In this document: in pieces, positions 35,596 through 48,040 of the stretch | Numbering within the stretch: position 1 is the stretch's first letter | Layout: the number at the start of each line of letters is the position of its first letter | Origin: Pyrus communis | Taxonomy: Eukaryota > Streptophyta > Magnoliopsida > Rosales > Rosaceae | Assembly: GCF_963583255.1 (NCBI RefSeq) | Contig: NC_084815.1 | Location: 4,219,056 to 4,283,055 of the forward strand | Direction: 5' to 3' | DNA length: 64,000 bases | Notes under the pieces: model-generated | Databases searched by the model: none | Seen by the model: only the letters and a program-made list of their open reading frames with translations | What the model was told of the DNA's origin: nothing | Made by a program: the position numbers and the translations under genes

Positions 35596-38500
35596 TGTTG
35601 GAGCAATATTAGAAAATATGAAAAATAACAATATAAATCTAATGATAATAATCATAAAAAAAAAATTCACAACATCAATTATATATGAGATTAATATAAA
35701 CAACTAAAGAGAAAGTTAGAAAAACTGACAAACTTGGAGATTGAAGCTTGCATAAATGCAATGTCCTAAAGACAGAATTTCGCCCCTACTCTTGTGCTTG
35801 TAGTTCGGTAGGCGTCTATCTCCCAGGATTCAACAATCTATAATCCGAAGTCAAAGCACTTCAATCTTCGAACTCTGGCGAACTTTATATATTTCATACT
35901 CTCAAGACACGACTCGGAATTTGACTTACGAAGCATGAGAGAAACAAAGTGGGGAAACCCTATTTCTCAAGAGTAAAAATTAACTCTAATTTTTCTATCT
36001 TTAATACCAATGGTTTCATGGGTTTAAATAGAATCAAATTTCTACTTATTAAAGAGATGTAACTTTTCATCTATAAGTATACATCACTTATCAAGGAATA
36101 CACCTAAACAACATAACCTTTCCAAGGAATTGGTTAACAATATTTTTCATTCAATTATTAAAATTATATATTACAATATATAATTTCCAACAATCCCCCA
36201 CATGAATGAAAAATTAGGAAGAATTTGAGAGTACAGACGGACAATAGATGCATCGGGAGAGGTGTCTTTTGGACTTGAACCTACCCTAGTGAATACTTAT
36301 CGGATTTACTTGGTGATGCAGTGAATATGGAATCTTGAACTGTTCACCGCAGTAGTAAACCGAGACAATAAGCGACACACATCACTAATCCTAAATATAT
36401 TATGGTTCATACGGTTGTGTTCATTTTGGTCCTGAACAAATCCCGGATTCATGAGAGCTTTAGAGAATTTAGCCATCTCATACTCATAGAAGCGACCCAC
36501 TTCTACTCTCACATAGGCGACCACTAATTAAGAATAGTCTGCTCTATTCCTCTTATATATAAGATATCACTGTCATTAAGTATAAATATACAACCTAAAA
36601 CGTCTACAGACAACACACTTCTTCCACCATAGGAATGAGGTATATAGTGTGTTAACTTCTTTGAATCATGCCCAACCAGTTTGCCTATTAAACTTAGACC
36701 ATGGGATCTCCAATCAACTAAGTTAGGTTTCCGCTCGGCTAATTCATTAGTTATGTTGGCTTTAGCCTCATTCCCCTTGATGATCAACTTACTCAATAGT
36801 CTAACCTTTAATGATTGGATCCACTACTAGGTTGACTATTTTAATGGTGCGCATTTCCATTTATGAAATTATATTTCATTCAAGAGTAGTTGTTTTCTAA
36901 CTTTCAAGTCCTCAAAAGTATGTATATACACACACACACACACACACATATATATGTTGGGACTTTTGTAAGTAATTTGCTAACACTAGGAAGTAGACTT
37001 CTCCCACATTTAAGGTATTTGCTAGAAGATCTCCAACCTTTCAATACCTTAAAACTTCAATTATAAGCGTAATCGTTATCTCTTTCTAGAAGCAAATTAC
37101 TTTTAAATTCTTTTTAAGTACATTCCATTTCTCAAAATAGCTAAGCCACCCGCACAATTCCGTTACATTGTGCTTGCTTTTCAATTGCTATCAATTACTC
37201 CTTCATCATACTTAAGAAGAAGGAACCAATGAAGATATTTTCTCTTTATCTATTCTTCCCTCTAGGCTTTCAAGCCTCTCAAGTCCTTTCTACGAGAAGC
37301 ACTTATTTCACATTCAACTAGGTATTCATACATTTTGTTTCTTGAACTTAAACAAGAACTATAGTCAGAAATTTATCACAACGTGATACCCGGTTTGGAT
37401 ACTTCATTTCTTAAAATGAGAACCAAACTTGCAATTTCCAAAAGATACCAGCCACTCTTTTGGTAAAGAACCAAAAGTCACTGAATCAACCGTATATATT
37501 AATTATAAAACCTGGCCGGAGTGCTTTCTTTTGGAATAGACAGTCTTGCTCAATTCGAACAGATACAACCCTATATATATAATACACGTATGTTCAAACT
37601 CATGTGTCTATTAGGGTTACTTACAACGGGAAAATGGAACCCATATATATAATACGTCTGTTCAAATCCGCAGACCTTTCTTTTCACACCAAATGCCCCT
37701 TTAGTTAGAGAAGCTACTACAATTGAAATAATCATTTCAACAAAACACATATGCAACACAATTTCAAAGAAATAAGCAACAGATCAAAATAGGTCAACGT
37801 AATCAAAAGCCATTCTCATGCATGCAACTCTACCAAGAAGCATTAAGCTTCATTTGCACAAGAAAAACCACATAGAAATTGATATATAGATGTTAGAAAA
37901 CCATGTTCAGTTAGATAAACTCATAGCAACGTGAGACAACATACATGCATACAATAAGCAAAACTCATAAAACCAAATATACACAAATGAAACTTATTAG
38001 AATCCAAACTGCCACTCAAAATCCCAAACGGCACCATCACAGTGATGGAATGGTTACCCTTTGGAAAAGGGCCAAATGATCCATACGAAGTGATCATGTC
38101 TTTTCGTCATAGTCTATGCATCTGCACATGCACTTTGGAAAATACATGATTGTTCTGGACAAACTAAATCCAAAATTTATTATGCATCTGCTTGAAATCT
38201 CACTGGGGTCAATGATCCGTTTCCTTATAGTTTGGAAGGGTCATGTTTGTCAGTGGAGGCTCTCCAGAGAACCCTTTCATAAAGTTAGATATAGTGAAAT
38301 TTTTTTTTTCAGACAAAAAATCAACCCATCAATTATAGGGATTCATTCCAACACATTCGTATCTAATTCACAATATACAAAGTAAATGTATGTAATCGTT
38401 TCCCAAATGGCATGTCAACTACTTGGAAATTTATCAATTGATTGTCAAACGCTCGATCGACAATCATTTGAAGCCCTCACCTATATGCAGTATACAACCA

Positions 38501-39327
38501 CAAGTTTTGTGCCATATGTATCATACCACAACATCATCCAACCCAATCATCAAGACTAAATCAGAGATTAAAGTCTTAATTGCATCAATTCTAGGCTTCA
38601 CATCAAATACAACACCATATGTTGTCCAAGACTTTTAAAGCCACATATTTAAACTCTCAATATGAGAATCAAGAACATTCATATTTCCGATTGTTCCATA
38701 GAAATAAAAAAATTATGTCTTTAGATTGTTGGAGCAATATTAGAAAATATGAAAAATAACAATATAAATCTAATGATAATAATCATAAAAAAAAATTCAC
38801 AACATCAATTATATATGAGATTAATATAAACAACTAAAGAGAAAGTTAGAAAAACTGACAAACTTGGAGATTGAGGCTTGCATAAATGCAATGTCCTAAA
38901 GACAGAATTTCGCCCCTACTCTTGTGCTTGTAGTTCAGTAGGTGTCTATCTCCCAGGATTCAACAATTTATAATCCGAAGTCAAAGCACTTCAATCTTCG
39001 AACTCTGGCGAACTTTATATATTCCATACTCTCGAGACACGACTCGGAATTTGACTTACGAAGCATGAGAGAAACAAAGTGGGGAAACCCTATTTCTCAA
39101 GAGTAAAAATTAACTCTAATTTTTCTATCTTTAATACCAATGGTTTCATGGGTTTAAATAGAATCCAATTTTTACTTATTAAAGAGATGTAACTTTTCAT
39201 CTATAAGTATACATCACTTATTAAGAAATACACCTAAACAACATAACCTTTCCAAGAAATTGGTTAACAATATTTTTCATTCAATTATTAAAATTATATA
39301 TTACAATATATAATTTCCAACAATCCA
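35591..39327. mobile_element. Non-coding LTR retrotransposon, 3.7 kb, nested in the LINE
   Basis: LTRs 35596-36192 and 38727-39322 (597 and 596 bp) begin TGTTGGAGCAATATTAG and end AATTTCCAACA, and differ at about a dozen positions (around 2 percent). The target duplication is ATCCA (35591-35595 and 39323-39327). The interior (36193-38726) has no reading frame resembling gag or pol. The purine tract GTGGGGGATTG (minus strand, 36203-36193) abuts LTR 35596-36192, which favours minus orientation, but I could not recognise a primer-binding site. Best described as a large non-autonomous (LARD-like) element. It interrupts the LINE between the post-RT and zf-RVT regions. Confidence 0.9.
36926..36951. 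repeat. (AC)n microsatellite
   Basis: A short AC repeat, followed by ATATAT, in the interior of the non-coding LTR element. Confidence 0.85.
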
Positions 39328-40935
39328 TTCTCATTGGTATGGGACTAAGAACTTAAAAAAATTATGTCTGGGCAGCCAACTATCTCCCCATATGCAAATT
39401 TTTGAACCATCTCCAACCCTCCACCGTGCACCCTTACGGATTACAGTACGGGCATCAGTAATGTTGCGCCAACAAAATGACGAATTCGGTTTAACCTGGG
39501 CAGATAAGAAATCGGTTTGAGGGTAGTACTTAGACTTAAAGAGCCGTGCTGCAAATGACGATGGTTGTTGTAAGAGCCTCCATCCCTACTTTGCTAACAA
39601 CGCAAGATTGAAAGTATAAAGATCCTTGAAACCCAGCCCACCTCTTTTTGGCTTACATAGTTTTCTCCAACGAATCCAATGTATTCTCCTTCGACCTTGT
39701 TGTCACCCCCACCAAAATTTTGCTACCATTTGATTCAATTCATCACAAAGAGACTTTGGTAACAAAAATGTTTGCATAGTGTACAATGGCACCACTCGAG
39801 CAACGCTCTTGATCAAAATTTCTTTTCCTGCACTACTCAAAAGACTCCCTCGCCAACCATTAAGCTTTTTCCATAGTCTATCCTTAATGTAGGCAAACGC
39901 TTCTTTCTTCTTCTTCCCCACAAAGACCGAAAGCCCCAAATAACGATCGTGGTATTTCACTCGGGCCATGCCCAAGCAATTCGTTAGTAGTTGTCCATCA
40001 TAATCAGTAAGGTTTCCATTGAACGCCACACAACTCTTCAAGTGGTTAATAGCTTGGCCAGATGCTTCTTTATATGTTTTAATAATTGTTTCACTTGGAT
40101 TCACTCCTGAAGAGTGCCCCAAGCAAATATGAAACTATCGTATGCAAATAGTAAGTGGTGCACACTTGGCGCCTCTTTACAAACTTTAACCCTTCTAATT
40201 CTTCCCGTTCTCTCCCATGCATCAAACAGTGATAATAAACCCTCCACATATAAGACGAACAAAAATGGTGAAAGGGGATCACCTTGTCGAATTCCTCTTT
40301 CTGGATGAACATATCCCATGGGCTGCCCATTTAATTTAAATGAATACAACATTGTTGTAACACACATCATGATTAGATTGATTCATGCCTCGGCGAAACC
40401 TAGTTTTCTCATCATTTGCTCTAAAAAACTCCATTCTATAAGATCGTAGGCCTTACTAATATCCAATTTCAGTGCCATAATTTTATCCCAACCACTGGAT
40501 TTCTTATGCATATAATGGGCAATTTCAGATGCAACCATGTTGTTATCTTAGATTAATCTTCATGGAACAAAAGCACTTTGTGATGGAGATGGCAAAATCC
40601 GTTTCAAACAGTTGGTAAGCACTTTAGAGTAGACTTTATAAATTACATTGCACAAGCTAATTGGGTGCATTTCTATCATCACAGTAGGATCTTTGTTCTT
40701 AGGAATTAAAGTGATATGAGTGTAATTTAATTTCCACAACATAACTCCGGAAGATAGTAACGATCTTACCCCATTGCAAACGTCCTCGCCAACAATTGCC
40801 CACTGCTTTTGATAGAAACATGGAGACATTCCATCCGGTCCTGGAGCTTTCATATGATGCATTTTGAAACAAAGCAAACTTTATCTCCTCATTAGAAAAT
40901 GGAAGGAGGAGTTCCTCATTCACACCACACATAAA
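39328..40935 (-). pseudogene. LINE reverse transcriptase, degenerate
   Basis: Minus-strand frames read KAPGPDGMSPCFYQKQWAIV, NYTHITLIPKNKDP, QSAFVP, ALKLDISKAYDLIEW, GIRQGDPLSPFLFVLYVEGL, HHLLFAYDSFIF, RYLGLSVFVGKKKKEAF and SLLSSAGKEILIKSVA: the ordered motifs of a plant LINE RT. It is split by several stops and frameshifts (for example near 40556, 40385 and 40100). The catalytic FADD box reads FAYD, the codon at 40142-40140 being TAC. It cannot encode an active enzyme. Confidence 0.88.
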
Positions 40936-41135
40936 CCTCCCGAACGTCTTCTACTAGGTATCGTAAAAATAAAATCAAACTTTAATTGTGATTTTAATCT
41001 CTCCATATACTCCACTAAGCTTTTTGTTTCACATAGAAAAATCACATTGGGATCTTTTGAGAGAACTAGTCTCTTCAGTGCACGAATTGCTCGATGGTTC
41101 CCAAGCCCCCGACAATTCCAGCTTACACAACTCAT
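40920..41135 (-). pseudogene. LINE endonuclease N-terminus, truncated
   Basis: Reads MSCVSWNCRGLGNHRAIRAL then LSKDPNVIFLCETKS and SGGLCVV: the first about 70 residues of the EEP (AP-endonuclease-like) domain. It then joins abruptly to the region just before RT (NEELLLPFSNEEIKFAL), so most of the endonuclease and the linker are deleted. Confidence 0.8.
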
Positions 41136-42137
41136 TGGTGTTGGCGGGGCTGATACTCGTCACCCTTCGCCGTTGTAGAATTCATAAAAGAATACAGCAC
41201 AGACCTTCGCTTGGGTTCATGCCTATTACAATTATCACCCACTTCTCGTTCACTTCTCTTCCCCAACTCAGGGAGTTTCCGTTATACTCTTCTTTGTCTC
41301 CTTCGAGCAGTGTATGTAGTACCCCCACCCCGTCTATTTATTCTCTGTACATATGCCTGACTGCCATATATAAAAGGGCCAAATTAAAAGGGTCGAATCC
41401 TAACGACCATTCAGTTGTGTCCCCTCCCAAAACTTGCTTTCCCCACTGCCCTTCTTGTGTTCCCATCCCTTCCTCATGTACAACAACCTTTTCTAGCTCC
41501 ATTCTGGATTGCATTTGGTTGGCCTCTTTTCTCGAGCCTCTAGTAACGATCATAGTCCCAGGCCCAGGTTGAACTCGGTCTTGGTCCAGTATAACAACAT
41601 CTTCAATAGGGACGTGTAAATGCGAACCCTGATTCTGAGAATGCTCCCATATTGCTCCTCCTTTCAACTTTGGTCCGATAAAATGTACTCCCCCAAGTGG
41701 TTGTCGAGAAGTTTACCCATTTGTCTCGTTATGTAACAAATCGGAAGTCCTTTAATCTGAACCCAAAAGTCATGATAGGATAACAGCACATTCGATTTAT
41801 CTGCCTCTTCCAGTACCAATAAATATTGCTTCTTATACAGCCATGGACCGCCCCCGGTTGGATCACAGTCATCTCTTGCTTCGTGTTAATTTCAAACGCG
41901 AATCTATCGCTCTCCAAATCCATGATAAATACATTCGCTTTGGGTTTCCACAAGCTTCGCATTTACGCTTGAAATTTTCCTTGTTGAAGGGCTTTGTGTC
42001 ACCTTCCCCACCAAGAAAACTTTCGAAGTTCTCAGCATCGACGCCTCATTCGCATCAACCACAAGTATCTGCTGTTCATCTTCTGTGATAGCAAATTGCC
42101 CAGAAAATTTGGAGACCATGTCTTCCATAGTGCTCAG
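41136..42137 (-). pseudogene. LINE ORF1-like region, degenerate
   Basis: From a Met at 42128 the minus strand reads MEDMVSKFSGQFAITEDEQQ; later frames contain YHDFWVQIKGLPICY, typical of the DUF4283/gag-like ORF1 of plant LINEs, and a hydrophilic tail (41667-41338). Frameshifts and stops interrupt it. The Copia element sits 9 bases upstream of this Met. Confidence 0.65.
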
Positions 42138-42550
42138 TGTAAGAATTTCTGATCTCAATTATAATACTTCAAAATCTCTTATTTTCAAGCCTTACGGGAA
42201 GGCTTTGTTATATACACCACAACAACAACTTTACAGATTAAACTACTAGGTGACAATATGCACACACATGCCGCAGCACCATCTATACACCTTTACACAT
42301 TAAACTACTAGGTAACAGCACACACACATGCAGCAGCACCATCTGCTGTCTTCTGACAGCACACATGGGAAAATGCTTTAACAGTAACCAAGCACGCATG
42401 GGAAGACTTCGGACAGCACACATGCACATGCACATTCCTTTCCCTGTTGTTCATGAGTCAGCAAATGTTTGCTGTGCTGTCTGTACAGCTTGGCCTGATG
42501 TCCTTCTTCCAATACTTGGGTTAACAAGAACAGCTTGAGCTTGACTTCGT

Positions 42551-45500
42551 CTAACACCCCCCCTCCCCCCCCCCCCCCCCCCCCCGCAAGCTAACAGGTT
42601 GAGGAACAACTGGAAGCTTGGACACCAACAAATTGAATCGAGACGAAGACAGACCTTTGGTAAATAAATCTGCAAGCTGATCTTGTGAACAAATATAATT
42701 AACCAACAGTTCACCACGAACCACTTTCTCCCTGACATAGTGATAATCAACCTCTAAATGTTTGGTTCTAGAATGGAACACCGGATTGGAAGCAAGAGCA
42801 ATTGAAGACACATTGTCACACCATATTTGAGGTCAAGTAAGATGTAACTGCAAGTCCCGAAATAAAGACCTTAACCACGAAAGCTCAACTGCGGTGTAGG
42901 CAAGTTGCCTATAATCGGCCTCAGCACTCGATCGAGAAACAGTTTTCTGTTTTTTTGAACTCCATGAAACCAGATTTGAACCAAGATAAATACCAAACCC
43001 CCCAGTTGAATGCCGAGTATCCGGATTCCCAGCATAGTCCGCATCTGAAAAAGCAGAAAGATGGGTAGTACCTGGCTTGTAAAGGAGACCATGACTATGC
43101 GTCGCCTTCAAGTATCGTAGAATCCGTTTGACTGCCATCCAGTGAAGAGTTGTTGGAGCATGCATAAACTGGCATACTTAGTTAACTGCATAAGATAAAT
43201 CGGGACGAGTTATCGTTAAGTATTGTAGAGCACCGACAACACTACGATACATTTCTAGTTTATCAAACGGATCTCCAACATATGCACTGAGTTTTTGACC
43301 AAAAGACATGGGTGTAGAAATCGGTTTGGCATCAGTGAAATGTGTGCGTGACAATAAGTCAAGAGCATACTTGGATTGGCACAAATGCATTCGATTTCCA
43401 TCGTACTTAACCTCTACACCCAAAAAATAATTAAGTAGTCCCAAATCCTTCATGGAAAACAAAGTACCCAGCTTTTGAATTAACTGAATGATGTGAGAAG
43501 AACTGTTGCCAGTAATCAGAATATCATCCACGTAGATGAGCAGGATAAGATACACCCCTTTTTGGTTGAACACAAACAAACTATAATCACAAGTTGATTC
43601 CTGAAAACCAAGTTGAAGCAGAACATCTGAAAACCTCTGAAACCATGCCCTCGGAGCCTGTTTAAGACCGTAAATGCTCCGTTGAAGTTTACAAACATGA
43701 TTAGGTAACTGTTGATCAACAAAACCCGACGGTTGACGCATGTAAACTTCTTCGTTCAAGAAACCATGCAGAAACGCATTTTGGACGTCAAGCTGCCTAA
43801 CTTGCCAACCTTTGGAAACTGCAAGACTTAAAACAAGCCTAATAGTGCTGTGTTTAACCACAGGACTAAAAGTCTCATTATAATCCACACCAGCCTTCTG
43901 ATGAAAACCATTTGCGACAAGGCGAGCCTTATAGCGCTCAATTGTTCCATCTGCACGTCTTTTCAATTTGAACACCCATTTATTTGGGAGCAAATTCATC
44001 TTTGGATGAAACGGGACCAAACTCCACGTGCCACATCGTTGTAGCGCATTAAATTCCTGTACCATGGCATTTCTCCATTCCTGAGACTTGACAGCTTGAC
44101 TGAAACAAGTCGGTTCAATTGGAAACTGGTCAACAGTTACATGCATAGCATATTTAGGGTTAGGTTTTTGGATGCCAGACTTTGATCGTGTAGTCATTCG
44201 ATGGCCATTATTTTCTGACAGCACTTGTACTGATTCCATGGATACCACAGCTTGTTCATGTGAAGGTATGGGTGATGACAGAGTTAAGGCCGACACGGGT
44301 GTAGTAGAGGGTGGACTGGATGAGTCAATTGAAGGATTGGGGACAGGTTCAGACGGTGCAGTGGAGGGTAAGGAAAGAATTTCATTAGAAGGACAATTTT
44401 GACGGAGAGGAATAACAGGTACATTAGGTGAGTGAGATAAAGGAGACGTGCTAATATCATCAAAATTAAATAATACCACGGGAGAGTTAAATGTACCTGA
44501 ATCGACGACATTTTCTGAGGTAGATGTGAGTCCCTTAAAAGGGAAAGAGTCCTCATCGAATAGGACATGGCGAGACAAGTAAATTCGTCTTGTGGACAAT
44601 TCCAAACATTTGTAGCCTTGGTGATTCAGTGAATAACCTAAGAAAACACAAGCTTTTGATTTTGGTTGCAGTTTATGTTGTGTGTATGGGACTAACCATG
44701 GAAAACATCGACAACCAAACACTTTCAACATGTCATACTTTGGAACTCTTTTAAACAACTTCTCATAAGGTGACATATTGGATAAAAGTTTTGTTGGCAT
44801 GCGATTTATCAGGTACGTAGCGGTAGAACAAGCATCAAACCAAAACTGATTAGGAACGTGAGATTGAGAAAGCATAACTATACTGGTTTCAACAATATGG
44901 CAATGTTTCCTTTCTGCAAGTCCATTTTGTTCAGGATGTTTTGGGCAGGAAAAACGTTGTGAAATCCCACTGTCAGAAAGAAATTGTTGAAAAGCACGAC
45001 TTTTATATTCCCCCCTTCATCACATTGAAAGGTTTTAATGGCAAGATTAAACATGTTCTCGACAGTGGCTTTAAATTTTACAAATATCTCAAAAACTTCA
45101 CTTTTATTTTTCATGGGAAAAATCCAAGAATACCTAGAGTAGTCATCCACAAACAACACATAGTAACGAAAATTTTCATTAGAAATAACAGGAGAAGACC
45201 AGACATCAGAGTGCAAAAGTTCCAATGGAGACGTAGAAACAGACTCAGACAAATTGAAAGGTAACTTTTTACTCTTTCCTAAGGGACATGACTCACAAAA
45301 GCTTACATGAGGAGGACCATGAAATGGTACTAGTTTATTGGAAATTAAAAACTTAATTATTGAGTTGGCAGGATGACCAAGTCTAGCATGCCATTTTTGC
45401 ACTGAACACCGTACCCCTACCAAGGCTGACATTGAAGACTGGAACCGTCCACTGCCATTTGGAAATGGGTATAACCCATTCTCACATCTCCCTCGGAAAA

Positions 45501-46806
45501 GCGTCTTCCGAGTCTTGAGGTCCTTAACAAGAAAAAAATATGGGAAGATTAGCAGGTAGCAATTGTTGTCTAAAGTAAACCTATGAGCAGATTTGATGTT
45601 TTGAGAAGCAGTTGGGCAGTGAAGAACGTCATTCAAATCAAAAGAACAAGCTTTAGTATTTAGTTGTTGGAAACCAAAATGAGAAATAGTGATGCCAGAA
45701 TCATTACCTACACCCCCAATAGTTTCATTACCAGTGTACTCTTTGGGATTAACCAAATTTTGAAGGTCAGGAGTGACATGTGCATTCGCACCACTGTCTA
45801 ACAGCCAGGTACCATTGGATTGCTTGTTGAGAGTAATAGGCGAGGAGGACATGGCTGTGAGTTTGTGAGCAGGAATCCAACCTTCATAAGCAGAATTCAT
45901 CCTTTGGAAGCAATCAAGCGCAGGATGACTTGGTTTGCCACATATTTGGCAAATAATACGCTCACCAGAAAACGAGGATTTCTCACCATTAAACTACTGG
46001 TTGCGCTGATTAGTGGGATTGCGAGGATTGTTGCCACGCTGATTTGACAGAGAAGCACGGGTGAAGGAAGACATTCCTCTTCCATTCCCACGCGATCGTC
46101 CACCGCCACGTCCTCTAGTGGCAACGAAGGCGTTGACAGGTGCAGGTTCAGCCAAGGAATTATTCTGATCCACCATTCGTCGTTCAGTTGTCAACAGAAG
46201 TGCCTCAAGGGTGGGATAGGTGATCGGGGTATCCCTAGCTTGAGCAGCTCTTACTGTCATCTCAAATGCAGGTCCTAGATTGTTCAACACAATCTGCACG
46301 AGTTCATCATCACTGACCGGTTGACCCGCGAGAGCAAGATTATCAGCAATCGCATTCATGCGATCCAGGTAATCCGCAACAGAAAGATTACCTTTCTTTG
46401 TCTGCAGCAACTCATTCCGCAGGAACAAAATTCTATTCTGAGAAGTGGAGGCATACCTTTGCTCTAAAGCTTCCCAAGTGGCACGCGCAGTTCTCTTGCT
46501 TACCACAGTAGCTAAAACAAACGCTGTCAAGGAGCCATTTATCCAACTCAAGATCATTTGATCTTGTTGAATCCACGCACTGTATGCAGGATTGACAGTG
46601 GTAGCACCAGGCAAGTTTTTTGGAGGGCACACCAAAGTACCATCAACATACCCTATCAGATCTCTACTTTTGAGAATTGGGAGAATTTGAGCCAACCACA
46701 GTGGGTAGTTGGTTCTGTCAAGCTTGATATTAACAATAGTGGAAAACGGATGAAACTGATTGGTGGTAGGTGGGTTGGTGGAAGAACTAACATTGTTTTC
46801 AGCCAT
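42551..46806 (-). pseudogene. Copia gag-pol polyprotein, disabled by three stops and a frameshift
   Basis: Domains in order: gag from Met at 46806 (LDRTNYPLWLAQILPILKSR, then RGRGGGRSRGNGRG); CQICGKPSHPALDC zinc knuckle (CX2CX4HX4C); a protease-type segment with LLDSGANAHVT; integrase with H-C zinc motif, LHSDVW and FQCDEGG; RT with QLDVQNAFLHG and YVDDILITG; RNase H with FSDADYAG and SSAEADYR. Lesions: in-frame TAG at 45996-45994 between gag and zinc knuckle; a one-base frame change near 45008 after the second integrase Asp; TAA at 43180-43178 and TGA at 42835-42833 around the RNase H domain. All else is open, so the copy became inactive only recently. Assignment is by motif order; no repaired product is implied. 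Confidence 0.93.
42557..42585. repeat. Poly-C run (polypurine tract on the minus strand)
   Basis: Twenty-nine bases, all C except one T at 42564, immediately inside the Copia 3' LTR. It acts as the polypurine tract in the element's own orientation and is unusually long and pure. Confidence 0.85.
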
Positions 46807-47294
46807 TGAAGCGTGGGGAAAAAAAAAACAAACAGGATCTAGTCGTTAGACAATGAGAGGCTCAATACCATGTAAGAATTTCTGATCTCAATTATAATAC
46901 TTCAAAATCTCTTATTTTCAAGCCTTACGGGAAGGCTTTGTTATATACACCACAACAACAACTTTACAGATTAAACTACTAGGTGACAGTATGCACACAC
47001 ATGCCGCAGCACCATCTATACACCTTTACACATTAAACTACTAGGTAACAGCACACACACATGCAGCAGCACCATCTGCTGTCTTCTGACAGCACACATG
47101 GGAAAATGCTTTAACAGTAACCAAGCACGCATGGGAAGACTTCGGACAGCACACATACACATGCACATTCCTTTCCCTGCTGTTCATGAGTCAGCAAATG
47201 CTTGCTGTGCTGTCTGTACAGCTTGGCCTGCTGTCTTTCTTCCAATACTTGGGTTAACAAGAACAGCGTGAGCTTGACTTCGTCTAACACTCAG

Positions 47295-47506
47295 TCCCCT
47301 TGTTACCCACGTCCAAGTCCGCAAACAGCCCTTGAGCACCTTCTCGACTAGTTGCGGTACTATCTGCCACACCATTCGTCTTCTGCTTCACCGCCTCTAA
47401 AGTTAGAGTGGCCTGAGTTTGTCGGCCAGAAACAACCAACAAACTGATGACAGCGCTCTCCTAGGGTTTCGTCCTAGATAGCCCCTTCAAGGCGTACATG
47501 ATGAAT
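47295..47506 (-). mobile_element. LINE 5' fragment upstream of the Copia insertion
   Basis: About 210 bp between the Copia 3' target duplication and the candidate LINE duplication. It contains an open frame in phase with the ORF1 Met on the other side of the Copia element, and is probably LINE leader sequence. Confidence 0.5.
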
Positions 47507-47734
47507 TTTTGAAGTGTAGATAACTAACAAAACAACAATATTATGTGATTTAAACACACAAATATATATAATTTCCTTTTGATTACAAGATCCAAGATGA
47601 TTCTGAATGTTGGAAGTGATTTTAAAATGACGGAAAGTGGTTGGTAAATATATTTTTTAAACCAATAATTAATAAAATGTAAATAAATCTACAAAAGCAC
47701 TTAAAATGCTTTTGAAAGTTAAAATTATTTTCTA

Positions 47735-47881
47735 GGATGTGATATACACACATCACATTTTACTTCTCACACATCTTTTTAATTTTCGGGCGTCAGATAA
47801 GATAAATTGAAAAATATCAACTGACAAAAATTATCAAGGAATGTTTGAGAAATAAAATAAAATGTGTAAATAGTACATCCC
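47735..47881. mobile_element. MITE copy 2, 147 bp, with perfect 9-bp target duplication
   Basis: Starts GGATGTGATATACACACATC and ends TAGTACATCCC (inverted ends). Flanks TATTTTCTA at 47726-47734 and 47882-47890 are identical. Same family and exactly the same length as the element at 2264-2410. It lies about 160 bp upstream of the MAG start, so it may be within that promoter. Confidence 0.88.
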
Positions 47882-48040
47882 TATTTTCTAAAGACACTTT
47901 CGATTATTTTAAAAACCCCTTCAAACTACCCTAATTTGGTAATATGATGTCATGAATGTCATGAACCAAGTTTCGTCTTTTTATAGGGACCAACAAATAC
48001 CCGCCAAAATCCAGCAAACATAAACATCCTGCGAGACGAA

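Larger units (their letters stand above)
42133..47294 (-). mobile_element. Nearly intact Ty1/Copia LTR retrotransposon, 5.15 kb
   Basis: Two 419-bp LTRs (42138-42556 and 46871-47289) differ at about seven sites. The target duplication CTCAG is at 42133-42137 and 47290-47294. On the minus strand the 5' LTR is followed directly by TGGTATTGAGCC, a tRNA-iMet-type primer-binding site (46870 downward); the 3' LTR is preceded by a purine tract made almost entirely of G (C run on the plus strand at 42557-42585). The interior encodes gag, integrase, RT and RNase H in Copia order. It is inserted at the 5' end of the LINE, between its leader and ORF1. Low LTR divergence implies recent insertion. Confidence 0.96.
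34349..47516 (-). mobile_element. Degenerate LINE retrotransposon split by two nested LTR elements
   Basis: Reading on the minus strand from about 47506 to a poly-A end (T14 on the plus strand at 34359-34372), LINE parts appear in order: ORF1 start (Met at 42128), endonuclease start (SCVSWNCRGLGN at 41130), reverse transcriptase (40930-39700), post-RT region, zf-RVT (35290-34950) and an RNase-H-like tail. Two LTR elements interrupt it at 42138-47289 and 35596-39322. A near-perfect 10-bp duplication (TTTCGAAGTG at 34349-34358, TTTTGAAGTG at 47507-47516) brackets the whole and is my candidate target duplication. After removing both insertions the LINE is about 4.25 kb, shorter than full-length plant LINEs because of an internal deletion. 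Confidence 0.85.

Noticed and set aside
40988..41572. 194-codon plus-strand frame
   Set aside because: Antisense to the LINE ORF1/endonuclease region; no recognisable domain.
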